Shown here: positions 26,312-35,572 of the stretch, in pieces
Position numbering within the stretch: position 1 is the stretch's first letter
How the letters are laid out: each line of letters opens with the position of its first letter
Source of the DNA: Poritiphilus flavus
Lineage (GTDB): Bacteria; Bacteroidota; Bacteroidia; Flavobacteriales; Flavobacteriaceae
Assembly: GCF_009901585.1 (NCBI RefSeq)
Contig: NZ_WXYO01000002.1
Location: 466,769-530,768, forward strand
Direction: 5' to 3'
DNA length: 64,000 nt
Program-made: the position numbers and the translations under genes
The notes under the pieces: model-generated
The model's input: only the letters and a program-made list of their open reading frames with translations
The model's database searches: none
Told to the model about the DNA's origin: nothing

Positions 26312-29300
26312 TTAAAAATCAATATTAAGTCCAAGAATGAACTGCCTGGCTTGAGGGAAAAACCCCTGGTCGATACCAATATTTAAAGGTGATCCGGTGT
26401 TATTCTGACCGATCTCAGGGTCTATGCCATTGTAATTTGTAAGGACAAACAGGTTCTGACCGGATACGTAGAGTCTCAGCCTCTTTAGTCCCAGGCGATC
26501 GATCACTTCTTCAGGAAGACTATACCCCAGGGAGACATTTTTCATTTTGAGATAACTGCCATCCTGCACGTGAAAATCCGATATCAATTGCTCGCCGTTT
26601 GGGGAGGCGCTGACAACAATATTCCTTGGTGCACCCGGTTCAGTAATATATGCTGCGGGCCTGTTGGTTCCCAATGCATCATATCTGATGGTGGCATCAA
26701 ATATGTCGTTACCTAAGGTCCCGGACATAAAAGCGGAAAGATCAAATCCCTTATAGTTCATACCCAAGGTGAGACCTACGGTAGCATCCGGATTGGGATC
26801 GCCAATTATGGCCTTATCTCCGTCGTCCGGGCTCAATTGGTTGTTGCCACTGTCGTCCAGGTCGGCAAAAATCAGGTTTCCCTGTGCATCCACTCCTTCG
26901 ACCACAAAACCATAGAAACTGGCTATGGGGTCCCCTACCTGAGTCCTTGTGGCGAAGTCATTGAACTGTGGGGTTAACTGGGCGCCGGGAATAAAGGAGG
27001 TTTCCCCTAAATCCGTGACTTCGTTCTTATTCAAACCCAAATTCGCCCCTATATTCCATCCGAATCCACTTTCGTAGTTTTCCCGATATGAAACCAGGAC
27101 TTCAAAGCCGCGATTCTCCACAGAACCTGTGTTTTCAATTGCCGGATTCAAGCCGGAGGTCAGGGGAGTGGTGGCTCCCAGCAAAATATCCGAGGTCTCT
27201 TTAATGTAATAATCCAGGGTAATACCCAGCTTATTGTCAAGCGCGTTAATATCCAGACCAACATTGAACTGGGTTAACTCTTCCCAGCCCAATACGGGAT
27301 TGGAAAGACTGGTCAGTGCGATTCCGGGCTGACCGGCATAACTGGTTTGGGTATTTACTGTGGCGGCGTATGCAAAGGGAGAGGAAGATTGGTCGTTGCC
27401 ACTTATACCCCATGCCCCCCTTAGCTTCAATAAATTAATGGCTTTGGAATCCGTCAAAAACTCCTCTTCCGAAATCACCCATCCCGCAGAAACTGCAGGA
27501 AACCAACCTACTCTGTTGTCCGGACCAAAACTGGACGAATTATCCCTCCTCAATACCGCACTGAAGAGATATTTCTCTTTAAAATTGTAATCTATTTTTC
27601 CAAAAAATGATTCAATATTTCTTGGAAAAGTAGTTCCGGGTACGACAGTCGCATCCGTGATATCTTCCGAAAGGGCGAAGTTTACTTTATCAAAATCATT
27701 GGTGAGAAAAGACCCGGTGTCGTTGATAATATCACCACCAATGAAGGTAGTTTCCACTGCTTCGTATCCTAAAAGGACATTTAGATTGTGATCTTGATTT
27801 AAAAACCTGCCAAAATCATATTCAATAGTACCTCCCCACTGCCTGTTTTGTTGACGACTTTTAATTTCTGTATAATTGACAAAAGGAGAAGTGTTGAACT
27901 GCTGTTCCGGTTGCACCAGAAGTGGCGTAAAACTTCGATTAAAAATAAAATTACTAAAGGCCCCATACCATCCCCTGAATCTGAGATTATCCGTTAGGTC
28001 ATAATTAAGTGAAAGGTTGAGGTTGGTAGCATCCTGAGTTGCTTCATTGTTACTTATCGCAATGGAGAACAGGGGATTTGTAACAGCCCCCAGACTATTT
28101 ATCGGGACTCCATTTGCAACAGGTGTTCCACCATTGATGAAGGGATTAAAGAAGTTACCCTCTTCGTCAAATGCGGGATAAATAGGGGGTAGGGCATTGA
28201 TGAAGCTGCTTATTCCAACACCCGCGCCTCCCGTATTTTGGGGAATTGTAAAGCGTTCAGAGAACTGATATTGAGCGGAAGCATCGAGTGTAATCTTATC
28301 GGTCAGATCAATGCTGAGTGAAGCCCTGATGTTCCTTCTGTTGAACTCAGACTTTCCTTCTCCTCCCAAGATGCCCTCCTGATCAAAAAAACCGCCGGAC
28401 AGGGAATATGAAAGTATATCTGTGCCGCCGACAACAGATCCGTATACGTTTTGTATGAGCGCATCATCGAAAACCACATCATACCAATCTGTATCTGGTA
28501 ATAAGGCCCTTTCCGCATCGGTAAATGCACCTCTGAATCCGGGCGCGGTATTTCCGTTTACAGCCTCAACACCTTGATTGTAGTATTGCAAATATTGGTC
28601 CCTGTTCATCAAATTAGGCTTATTGAACAGGCTTTGGACACCGTAAAAAGTATTTATGGAAACCTGTGGCTTCATGTCCCTTTTTTGTCCTTTCAAAGTT
28701 TCTACCAGAATTACACCGTTACCTCCTCTTGAACCGTAGATAGCCGTTGAAGCTGCATCTTTCAAAACAGTTTGGGATACAATGTCGTTGGGATTTAAGA
28801 AGCTTAAGTTAGGCACCTGAATACCATCCACAATAAAGAGTGGATTAGAGTTGTTCGGTGTTCCAATTCCCCTTACTCTAACGGTCTGAGGGGAACCCGG
28901 AGATCCGGAGTTCTGCTGAACAACAACCCCCGGAATAGTTCCTTGCAAGGCTGCCTCAGCCTGTGATATAGGAAGTTGTTTTATGGTCTCGGATTTTACC
29001 GTTGCAACGGCCGTGGTCACCAAACGCTTATTTTGGGTCTGGCCGTAACCAATGATCACTACTTCATCAAGACTTTGCGCATCCTCTGCCAAAACAATAC
29101 TCAGATCGTTCCTGCCGTTCAATGAGCTTTCCTGTGTGGCATATCCTATATAGCTTATCACAAGAATTGCATTGGAATCTGATACTTCTATGGTAAAATT
29201 TCCGTCGAAGTCCGTTTGGGTTCCATTCTGTGTTCCTTTCTCTAAAACCGTGGCTCCTGGTAGTGGCCCACTTGCGTCTCTTACGTTTCCAGTAATCGTT

Positions 29301-29365
29301 TGGGCATTTAGACTTGGCATCAAGGTCAGGAGTAGGATGGCGAGGCTAAAATATTTTGCGATCAT
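26312..29365 (-). CDS. susC: SusC-like TonB-dependent outer-membrane transporter
   Basis: A complete 1017-residue SusC/RagA protein. Signal peptide (cut near LNAQ, residue 22), CarboxypepD_reg-like domain TITGNVRDASGPLPGATV with DGNFTIEV, TonB-box-to-plug text SLDEVVIIGYGQ, plug RVRGIGTPNNSNPLFIVDGI, the SusC DLDDSGNNQLSPDDGD motif and terminal strand FILGLNIDF. It heads the minus-strand xylose-type PUL, downstream of a 714-bp regulatory gap containing a LacI-like palindrome. Confidence 0.97.
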   Translation of the reverse strand: MIAKYFSLAILLLTLMPSLNAQTITGNVRDASGPLPGATVLEKGTQNGTQTDFDGNFTIEVSDSNAILVISYIGYATQESSLNGRNDLSIVLAEDAQSLDEVVIIGYGQTQNKRLVTTAVATVKSETIKQLPISQAEAALQGTIPGVVVQQNSGSPGSPQTVRVRGIGTPNNSNPLFIVDGIQVPNLSFLNPNDIVSQTVLKDAASTAIYGSRGGNGVILVETLKGQKRDMKPQVSINTFYGVQSLFNKPNLMNRDQYLQYYNQGVEAVNGNTAPGFRGAFTDAERALLPDTDWYDVVFDDALIQNVYGSVVGGTDILSYSLSGGFFDQEGILGGEGKSEFNRRNIRASLSIDLTDKITLDASAQYQFSERFTIPQNTGGAGVGISSFINALPPIYPAFDEEGNFFNPFINGGTPVANGVPINSLGAVTNPLFSIAISNNEATQDATNLNLSLNYDLTDNLRFRGWYGAFSNFIFNRSFTPLLVQPEQQFNTSPFVNYTEIKSRQQNRQWGGTIEYDFGRFLNQDHNLNVLLGYEAVETTFIGGDIINDTGSFLTNDFDKVNFALSEDITDATVVPGTTFPRNIESFFGKIDYNFKEKYLFSAVLRRDNSSSFGPDNRVGWFPAVSAGWVISEEEFLTDSKAINLLKLRGAWGISGNDQSSSPFAYAATVNTQTSYAGQPGIALTSLSNPVLGWEELTQFNVGLDINALDNKLGITLDYYIKETSDILLGATTPLTSGLNPAIENTGSVENRGFEVLVSYRENYESGFGWNIGANLGLNKNEVTDLGETSFIPGAQLTPQFNDFATRTQVGDPIASFYGFVVEGVDAQGNLIFADLDDSGNNQLSPDDGDKAIIGDPNPDATVGLTLGMNYKGFDLSAFMSGTLGNDIFDATIRYDALGTNRPAAYITEPGAPRNIVVSASPNGEQLISDFHVQDGSYLKMKNVSLGYSLPEEVIDRLGLKRLRLYVSGQNLFVLTNYNGIDPEIGQNNTGSPLNIGIDQGFFPQARQFILGLNIDF

Positions 29366-30079
29366 ACTTTAGAATATTTTGATTATTACTGCTTGAGTTG
29401 TTTGTAAAAGGATGGGCAGGTAGCTCCTATTTTGCAGTCTAAAATTATTTGATAGCTATGGCCTCTTACGACATTTTAACAATTCAGGGAGATGGCAGAC
29501 CGTGTTAGCGAGAGTGGAATAGATAAATATTAAAAGGACTTAAAAATTTGATAATCAAGTGTTTAAATCTTAAGATCACAATCGTCGAAATTCTTACGAA
29601 AACGGTTTCGTAAATTTTCGTGATATCGCCTGACTTTTTGTTGAAATCGCAATGATCCGTAAAAAAAAATGTGCTTTTTTGATTATTTTGAAGAAGGACA
29701 GAGAATTCGTCAATAATTAGTTCAAAAGAATCATTGTTGCACGCTTGGAACCGGATATATAGAAAGTAAATAGCATTTTGAATGCTAAACATTTTTTGTG
29801 AGACTTAGAGATGTTTATTGGGGCGAGATGGTCAAGTTTTGGGTGTTCTGAGAAATTAGAATACAAGCTTCAAACTATTTTATTGCGGTTTTTATAATGA
29901 TAAATTGTTTTCCCAATTTATAAGATACCTTTAGAAGATTTAAAGCAAAGATTTACCTGAACATTCATATTCCCAAAGCATCATACGCTTTTCGTATTTT
30001 GTAGTGCTTTAATAAATACCGGGACCAGAGGTTGGTTAGACCGTTTCTGGAATAGAACATCAATGAAAATAAAGTATCC
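29366..30079. other. 714-bp intergenic regulatory region between divergent susC and VOC genes
   Basis: AT-rich, with no convincing gene. It holds the TTACGAAA...TTTCGTAA palindrome (29594-29613) and an ATAAATTG/CAATTTAT inverted repeat (29900-29907 with 29914-29921). No TAnnTTTG -7 element was found on the susC side by eye. Confidence 0.6.
29594..29613. promoter_or_regulatory. LacI-type operator candidate upstream of susC
   Basis: TTACGAAAACGGTTTCGTAA is a 20-bp palindrome with a single imperfect base pair and a central CG, the layout expected for LacI-family sites. It lies 229-248 bp before the susC ATG. The LacI gene of the same locus (13303-14328) is the natural candidate to bind it. Confidence 0.5.
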
Positions 30080-30541
30080 ATGATAAAAGGACTATACGAA
30101 ACCCATTTGTATGTGGAAGACCTTGAGCGATCCGTGAAATTCTATACGGACAAAATGGAGTTGCAGCAGTGTCATTATGAAGCGGAAAGGCGGGCGGCAT
30201 TTTTCTGGATTGGAAAACCGAAACAATTTATGCTGGGTTTATGGGAAAAACCAAAAGCGGAAATAGATATACGGCATTTTGCATTTGCATGCGAGCCAGA
30301 CTGGGTTTTAAACGAATCCGTCAATTTCCTAAAAGACAGGAATATTAAGCCCAGAAACTTTTTTAATGACGGAACGGAAAGGCCCATGGTTTTTGCCTGG
30401 ATGCCTGCAATAGCCATCTATTTTGACGATCCGGACGGGCATGTTCTTGAATTTATCGGGATACTGGAGGGCGAATCAAAACCTGAAAACGGCATCATTT
30501 CCTATGAGCAATGGAAGGAATTGGAATCTCAGACAGGCTAG
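30080..30541 (+). CDS. VOC-superfamily (glyoxalase/fosfomycin-resistance fold) protein
   Basis: A 153-residue single-gene protein with two beta-alpha-beta-beta-beta modules of the vicinal oxygen chelate fold. Likely metal ligands are H9 (ETHLYV), H66 (IRHFAF) and E124 (GHVLEFIG), and YFDDPDGHVLEF is the usual second-module signature. Possible roles include glyoxalase I, dioxygenase or antibiotic-modifying enzyme; the sequence does not choose. It is transcribed away from susC and is not obviously part of either PUL. Confidence 0.88.
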   Translation: MIKGLYETHLYVEDLERSVKFYTDKMELQQCHYEAERRAAFFWIGKPKQFMLGLWEKPKAEIDIRHFAFACEPDWVLNESVNFLKDRNIKPRNFFNDGTERPMVFAWMPAIAIYFDDPDGHVLEFIGILEGESKPENGIISYEQWKELESQTG

Positions 30542-30637
30542 GGGTATAGCAGTGATGATTCCGATATAAAAGGCAAATTACGGAAAATGCTTACAACCCC
30601 TGCCCGGCCATGTGCCAGGAGGGGTATGTAAAACATG

Positions 30638-30684
30638 AATAAGTGCATTCAAGGGGGAACTCTTGCTGATAGCACTTATTTTCA
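30638..30684 (+). terminator. Terminator between convergent VOC and GH17 genes
   Basis: AATAAGTGC pairs perfectly with GCACTTATT (30638-30646 with 30672-30680), followed by TTC. The 25-base loop has a small internal CAAG/CTTG stem. It lies between two converging genes and could end the VOC transcript, and possibly the laminarin operon from the other side. Confidence 0.5.
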
Positions 30685-30718
30685 ACATGGTTTCGGGGAA
30701 TACCGGAAATTTCTTTAT

Positions 30719-31627
30719 TCAGAACTTAAGTTTTTCATGCTTATCCCATAGGCCCCAATAGGCGCCTACATCACCTTCGTCCCCGGTTTTCCAGGATTCG
30801 TCAAAAGATGAAAAGTAAAACACCTCCACTCCTGCCTTTGCGGACCATAATTGGGTATTGATGAAATATTTCATCGCGTTTTCGGCTGAAGAAAAGGCCC
30901 CTCTTAGACTGCCGCCTTCGCTGGGCCATCCTGTTTCTGTAATAATCACTTTTTTCCCCTGCGCGGCGGCCGTTGCCTGTCCGTACATTTGCTGCATATG
31001 GTTCAGGGAATACTCAATGGGGCAACCTTCCCAATAAGGGTAGCAGTTGGACAGAATGACATCGCAGGTCTCGGTTATCCTGGGATGATTGGTAAACTCG
31101 TAATAGGCGTCTACATAGCCAACGGGAATATCGGGTAGTGCCTCCTTTACCCGCCTGATATAACTCAGTAGCTCTTCCTCGTTGAGTTCGTTCCTATAAA
31201 GCACTTCGTTCCCTACGGCTGCGATATCCACACAGCCTTCCCCGGCCAATTGGATCAGGGCTTCTATCTCGGTCTCGTTGGCTTCTTTATCGTCGCTGAG
31301 CCAGGCCCCTACCAGGGTCTTGATACCGTGTTTATGGGCGACTCTGGCAACGTGTTCATTACCTTCTATGCAGGAAAACGAACGGATCCATTTGGTATAG
31401 GGCTTCAGGATCTGGATCCTTCGCTCTACCTGGGCTTCGGTTATGATATCTCCGGGTTCTTGCCCGTCTTCGTACATGCTAAAGCAAATACCATGCATCC
31501 CCTTTTGGAGGGTTTCCAACCAGAGTTGAACCAATTCGTCTTTAGAAATCTTACTGAAGTCAACTCCGGCATAGTCGGAGTAATTCGCTTTTGATGCAAT
31601 ATAGTGATGTCCTTCTCGGTATGACAT
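30719..31627 (-). CDS. GH17 beta-1,3-glucanase-like enzyme, cytoplasmic
   Basis: A 302-residue GH17 enzyme without signal peptide. GH17 marks: AAVGNEVLY with acid/base E141, IITETGWPS with nucleophile E231, and FYFSSFDESWK. It is highly similar to the C-terminal domain of the next gene upstream (shared LVGAWxS, VDIAAVGNEVLYR, VPVGYVDAYYEF-type strings), so the two arose by duplication. It should hydrolyse or transglycosylate short beta-1,3-glucans after import. Last gene of the laminarin operon. Confidence 0.93.
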   Translation of the reverse strand: MSYREGHHYIASKANYSDYAGVDFSKISKDELVQLWLETLQKGMHGICFSMYEDGQEPGDIITEAQVERRIQILKPYTKWIRSFSCIEGNEHVARVAHKHGIKTLVGAWLSDDKEANETEIEALIQLAGEGCVDIAAVGNEVLYRNELNEEELLSYIRRVKEALPDIPVGYVDAYYEFTNHPRITETCDVILSNCYPYWEGCPIEYSLNHMQQMYGQATAAAQGKKVIITETGWPSEGGSLRGAFSSAENAMKYFINTQLWSAKAGVEVFYFSSFDESWKTGDEGDVGAYWGLWDKHEKLKF

Positions 31628-31639
31628 GGCTTAGTTTTG

Positions 31640-34012
31640 TTAGTTGTACTTGAAATTCTCACTCGTATCCCATAAGCCCCATGAAGTTCCGGCCCACCCT
31701 TCGGCATGTATTTTCCAGGATTCGTCAAAGGAGGAAAAATAAAAGAGTTCTACGTTTTTGGCCTGGGCCCACAATTGAGACTTAATAAAATACTTCTTAA
31801 TGTTCTCTTCTGAAGGCTCCGCGGCATTGACAACTTCTCCTCTGCTGGGCCAGCCGGTTTCCGCGATAATTATTCTTTTTTGCGGAGCGGCCTCAGCGAG
31901 GGTCTTGTACATGGACTGTAAATGGAAGCCCGCAGATCGTATGTCTGAACCTTCCCAAAATGGGTAACAGTTGGCCATGATCAGATCACATACTGCGGTT
32001 AGTTGCGGCCGGTTAGCAAACTCGTAGTAGGCATCTACATAACCAACAGGAACATTTGTGGTCTTCTCTTTAACCTGATTTATGTATCCTATTATGGCCT
32101 CTTCACTAAGTTCTTCCCTATAGAGCACCTCGTTGCCCACAGCGGCGATATCCACCAGACCGTCATTAGCCAGATCTATCAGGGACTTGAGCTCTTCTCC
32201 GTTTTCTTCAATTGAATTACTGATCCATGCACCTACCAGGGTTTTAAAGCCCATTTCTTTGGCGATCTTAGGAATTTTTTCATGTCCGTTGGTACAGGAG
32301 AATACACGGATCCACTGTGTATGCGGTTTTAATACCTCCAGCCTTTTTCTGATCTGGTCTTCCTGTATATAATCCCCAGGTTCCTGCCCGCTTCTATAGG
32401 CACTAAAGCAGATTCCGGACATCCCCTGCTGAAAAACCGTATCAAACTCGCGATCCAGTGCCTGTTTGGAAAGCTCCTTAAAGTCGATCTTAGTGGTGAA
32501 ATACCCGGGGTATTTCTCCTTGAATTCGTTCTCGGACATTCCATTAAGCTGGAATCCGGACGTCAGAGCGCTATTGGTAAGACCTGATGGTTTTAATCCC
32601 TTGCGTCTCTCGAGTTCTGCGCTTATTTCATTTGCCCTTTCCTCGGTAATGTCGTAATTCCACATCACATAAATGGCAATTAAGGTACCAATGATCGGAA
32701 ATCCGGAATAGAAGGCCCTTAAGCCAAAAATAGCACCTTCCGGTTGGACAGCAGCATCAGGATCGAAGCCAACCACAGACATAATGGTTCCGGTGAGTAG
32801 CCCGGCGATTGCAAAGCCGAACTTTACCATCCACCAGTAAATAGCTCCGAAAACACCTTCCCTCCGTTCACCGGTGTTCAGCTCGTCCAGGTCAATAACA
32901 TCCGCGGTCATAGACATCATTAAAGTAAACAGGCTTCCGATACCGAAGGAGAAAAAGGGTAAGGCAAAGATGAACATATAAGGCTTACCGGGTATAAAGA
33001 GGAACCAAAGCATGATATATCCCAGGATAGAGATGCCTTGTGAGAGGATAAACGCCTTCTTTTTACCCATTCTTTTAGACATCCAGGTGATTATTGGGAT
33101 CACAATAAATGTGGTGGCCAGGGCCCCTATACTCCCAAAGAGGGTAGGCCAGACACCAGCGGCTCCCGCGTCTCCTCCAAAAAGATAATACACCACAATA
33201 AAAAATGAAAAACTGGCAATGGTATAGAAGGTATTGTAGATAAAGAAAGTAGCGATACACAGCTGTCTGAAAGGCCGGGACTTGAATGCCTCGGCAAAGC
33301 CCTCAATGATCTTTTTTAAACTCCCGCCTATCGTCTTTATATTCAGGGGAGCGTAGTCCGCGTTCAAAGTAGATTCGCTCTTGATAAAAATAGCCGGGAC
33401 CATAGCAAAGATCATACAAACTATCCCTACCCAAATGGCCAATTCCCTGGTCGCCGCCTCAGCAGTAGGGAACCATCCCTCATCGTACATAAAAACCCAG
33501 AACCAGGGAGCAATAACCCAGGCCCACTGTCCGATCCATTGGGCGATAGCCATGATATCTGTCCGCTCGTGAAAATCATTACTCATTTCGTAGCCCATGG
33601 CTACATAAGGAACGCTAAAAATGGTCAGACCCAGATAGAAGACAAAAGACCAGAGCAGAAAATAGGTGAAATTGTAGTCGACACCATTTTCGCGATACAA
33701 TTGCCACATGACCACAAAGGAGATCCCCATGATCACAGCACCTAAAAACACATAGTGCCTTCGCCGACCCCATTTGGATTTGGTATTGTCCGATATGAAT
33801 CCCATAATCGGGTCTGTTATGGAATCAAAAATCCTGGGCAGGAAAAAGAGTACCCCCCACATCCAGCCGGGAAAGCCCAGATCCTGAACCAGTACTACCA
33901 TAAATATTCCCAGTATGGCCGGAAACATCTGATTCGCTAACATTCCAATTCCAAAGGCAACTTTTTGTCCGAAGGGAACCTTTTCTGATGAAAGTGTTTT
34001 TGTTGTGCCCAT
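31640..34012 (-). CDS. MFS (GPH-type) transporter fused to a GH17 glucanase
   Basis: A 790-residue fusion. Residues ~1-455 are a twelve-helix carrier of the glycoside-pentoside-hexuronide:cation symporter type: FGIGMLANQMFPA, ITDPIMGFISDNTKSKWGRRR and TADVIDLDELNTGERREG are all hallmarks. A linker (~455-505) joins a complete GH17 domain (506-790) with AAVGNEVLY (E628) and IIAETGWPS (E718). With twelve helices and a cytoplasmic N-terminus the enzyme faces the cytoplasm, at the carrier's exit, so imported laminari-oligosaccharides could be cut on arrival. No frameshift is seen; both halves look intact. A 12-bp gap follows before the free GH17. Confidence 0.93.
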   Translation of the reverse strand: MGTTKTLSSEKVPFGQKVAFGIGMLANQMFPAILGIFMVVLVQDLGFPGWMWGVLFFLPRIFDSITDPIMGFISDNTKSKWGRRRHYVFLGAVIMGISFVVMWQLYRENGVDYNFTYFLLWSFVFYLGLTIFSVPYVAMGYEMSNDFHERTDIMAIAQWIGQWAWVIAPWFWVFMYDEGWFPTAEAATRELAIWVGIVCMIFAMVPAIFIKSESTLNADYAPLNIKTIGGSLKKIIEGFAEAFKSRPFRQLCIATFFIYNTFYTIASFSFFIVVYYLFGGDAGAAGVWPTLFGSIGALATTFIVIPIITWMSKRMGKKKAFILSQGISILGYIMLWFLFIPGKPYMFIFALPFFSFGIGSLFTLMMSMTADVIDLDELNTGERREGVFGAIYWWMVKFGFAIAGLLTGTIMSVVGFDPDAAVQPEGAIFGLRAFYSGFPIIGTLIAIYVMWNYDITEERANEISAELERRKGLKPSGLTNSALTSGFQLNGMSENEFKEKYPGYFTTKIDFKELSKQALDREFDTVFQQGMSGICFSAYRSGQEPGDYIQEDQIRKRLEVLKPHTQWIRVFSCTNGHEKIPKIAKEMGFKTLVGAWISNSIEENGEELKSLIDLANDGLVDIAAVGNEVLYREELSEEAIIGYINQVKEKTTNVPVGYVDAYYEFANRPQLTAVCDLIMANCYPFWEGSDIRSAGFHLQSMYKTLAEAAPQKRIIIAETGWPSRGEVVNAAEPSEENIKKYFIKSQLWAQAKNVELFYFSSFDESWKIHAEGWAGTSWGLWDTSENFKYN

Positions 34013-34051
34013 AATTCTTTTTTTAGTTGGTTCTATTTTGAGTTTGTCTTC

Positions 34052-35572
34052 TTATTCTATTATCAGGGTTTGGATGGCCTGCGCGTCAATTCGTATGCTG
34101 GCTTCCTCCTCATTCAGGCTAATGCTAAACTGTTTCTCCTCAGGACCTGGATTGAACACCACTACGGCTTTGCTACCGTCAGGGTTTTTAGCCGCGGTAA
34201 CCAGTAGTTCAGGATCTGAATTTTTAAAGCCTATTCTCTTGGCTCCAGGCCTGATGTATTTGCTGAAGTGGGTCATGACGTAATAGATAGGGGTAAAGTA
34301 AACGTCGTCTTTATCTTGATCAACGATCACAGGTGCTACACACCAATTCTTAAACCAGTTGGGACCACCTTGCCTGTCCAGGACCATATTCCAGTCTATC
34401 CAGCCGTCTACCCAATTGTTCATGCAGCCTATGATATCCCTTGCATAACGATTCACCGGAGCGTATTTCGGATGCAGATGCTTGTCTTTCTCAGGCGCCC
34501 AGTCCCAGCCCCAATCCGTAGCTTCCTTCTTCCAATACCAGGCATCGTCCTTCCATATAGGCACTTCGGCATCTACACAGGCCTCTGTTTGTATCAAGTG
34601 CTTATCAGGTGCTTTGTTGTGGGCATACTGCAGGGCTTCTGGGAATACTTCAAATGTGCTTGCGTACCAATGTATAGCGGTACCATCATAGTATTTAGAA
34701 CTCGCTTCATCTTTATACATGGCATCAATCCATTCCTTAAGATGCTCCCTGTTTTGATCGTAGCCCATTATCTTAACCTCATGCCCGTCGGCTTCCAGCC
34801 TGGGTCCCAGGTGATTTTGCACAAAACTGGTCATTTCCTCAGCATCAAAATGCATGCTTTCCCAGTTGTTGTCGTTACCCAGTGGCTCATTTTCTACAGT
34901 AAAACCCCAGATATCAATGCCTTCAGCCTTATATGCTTCAAGGTATTTGGAGAAGAACAGCGCCCAGGTGTCATTGTATTCCGGCAAAAGTTTTCCACCT
35001 CTCCAATCCTTGTTGTCTTTCATCCAGGGGGGAGCTGTCCAGGGGGAGCTCACTATTCTGAATCCGTCTTTGGACAGGGCCATGGCCTCTTTGATCATCG
35101 GAATGATATCGTCGCGATCTTCGTCTATGGAAAAATGCTCCAATTGCAGGTCATTTTCAACCGGGGCATAAGAATAATTACTCAATGAAAAATCACAGGA
35201 ATTCATATGTGTTCTGGTTAAGGAATACTTTGCCCCGCTTTCACCAAAATAGGCTTCCAAAACCGCAGCCCTATTCGCTTTGCTCAATTGGTTCAGTAAG
35301 TGGGCCGAGGATTCGGTAAAGGAACCTCCAAAGCCGGTAATGGTCTGATATTCCTCATCGGGTAACAGTTGTATCCGGATATCCGACTGCTGCCCTGAAA
35401 GCGTTTCTACCTCCTCGAGTTGACTTCCATTGGAAGAGGTTTCATATGCCTGGATCCTTAATTCCTTTTTTTCTTCCATACAAGCGAATGTTAGTAGGAA
35501 TAAAAAGCACAGCAATGGCGTGCCAATTCGATTAGCCGTTGTTTTTACTGATCTGTTATGTAATTTATTCAT
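34052..35572 (-). CDS. GH30 beta-glucanase lipoprotein, likely beta-1,6-glucanase
   Basis: A 506-residue lipoprotein (lipobox TFAC, Cys31) of family GH30. ITGFGGSFTESSA, YSLTRTHMNSCDFS, SSPWTAPPWMK and WGFTVENEP (acid/base E229) are typical, with nucleophile E330 in LIQTEAC, and a C-terminal beta-sandwich ending in IQTLIIE. Some GH30 members cut beta-1,6-glucose branches, which laminarin carries, so debranching is the expected role. Its start overlaps the stop of the upstream GH17 gene by 4 bases. Confidence 0.93.
   Translation of the reverse strand: MNKLHNRSVKTTANRIGTPLLCFLFLLTFACMEEKKELRIQAYETSSNGSQLEEVETLSGQQSDIRIQLLPDEEYQTITGFGGSFTESSAHLLNQLSKANRAAVLEAYFGESGAKYSLTRTHMNSCDFSLSNYSYAPVENDLQLEHFSIDEDRDDIIPMIKEAMALSKDGFRIVSSPWTAPPWMKDNKDWRGGKLLPEYNDTWALFFSKYLEAYKAEGIDIWGFTVENEPLGNDNNWESMHFDAEEMTSFVQNHLGPRLEADGHEVKIMGYDQNREHLKEWIDAMYKDEASSKYYDGTAIHWYASTFEVFPEALQYAHNKAPDKHLIQTEACVDAEVPIWKDDAWYWKKEATDWGWDWAPEKDKHLHPKYAPVNRYARDIIGCMNNWVDGWIDWNMVLDRQGGPNWFKNWCVAPVIVDQDKDDVYFTPIYYVMTHFSKYIRPGAKRIGFKNSDPELLVTAAKNPDGSKAVVVFNPGPEEKQFSISLNEEEASIRIDAQAIQTLIIE

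Noticed and set aside
29505-29792. 95-codon minus-strand ORF upstream of susC
   Set aside because: AT-rich, no recognisable fold, and it covers the LacI-like palindrome; more likely chance.
34268-35188. 306-codon plus-strand ORF opposite GH30
   Set aside because: Shadow of a well-supported GH30 gene with intact catalytic motifs; the antisense translation has no family character.
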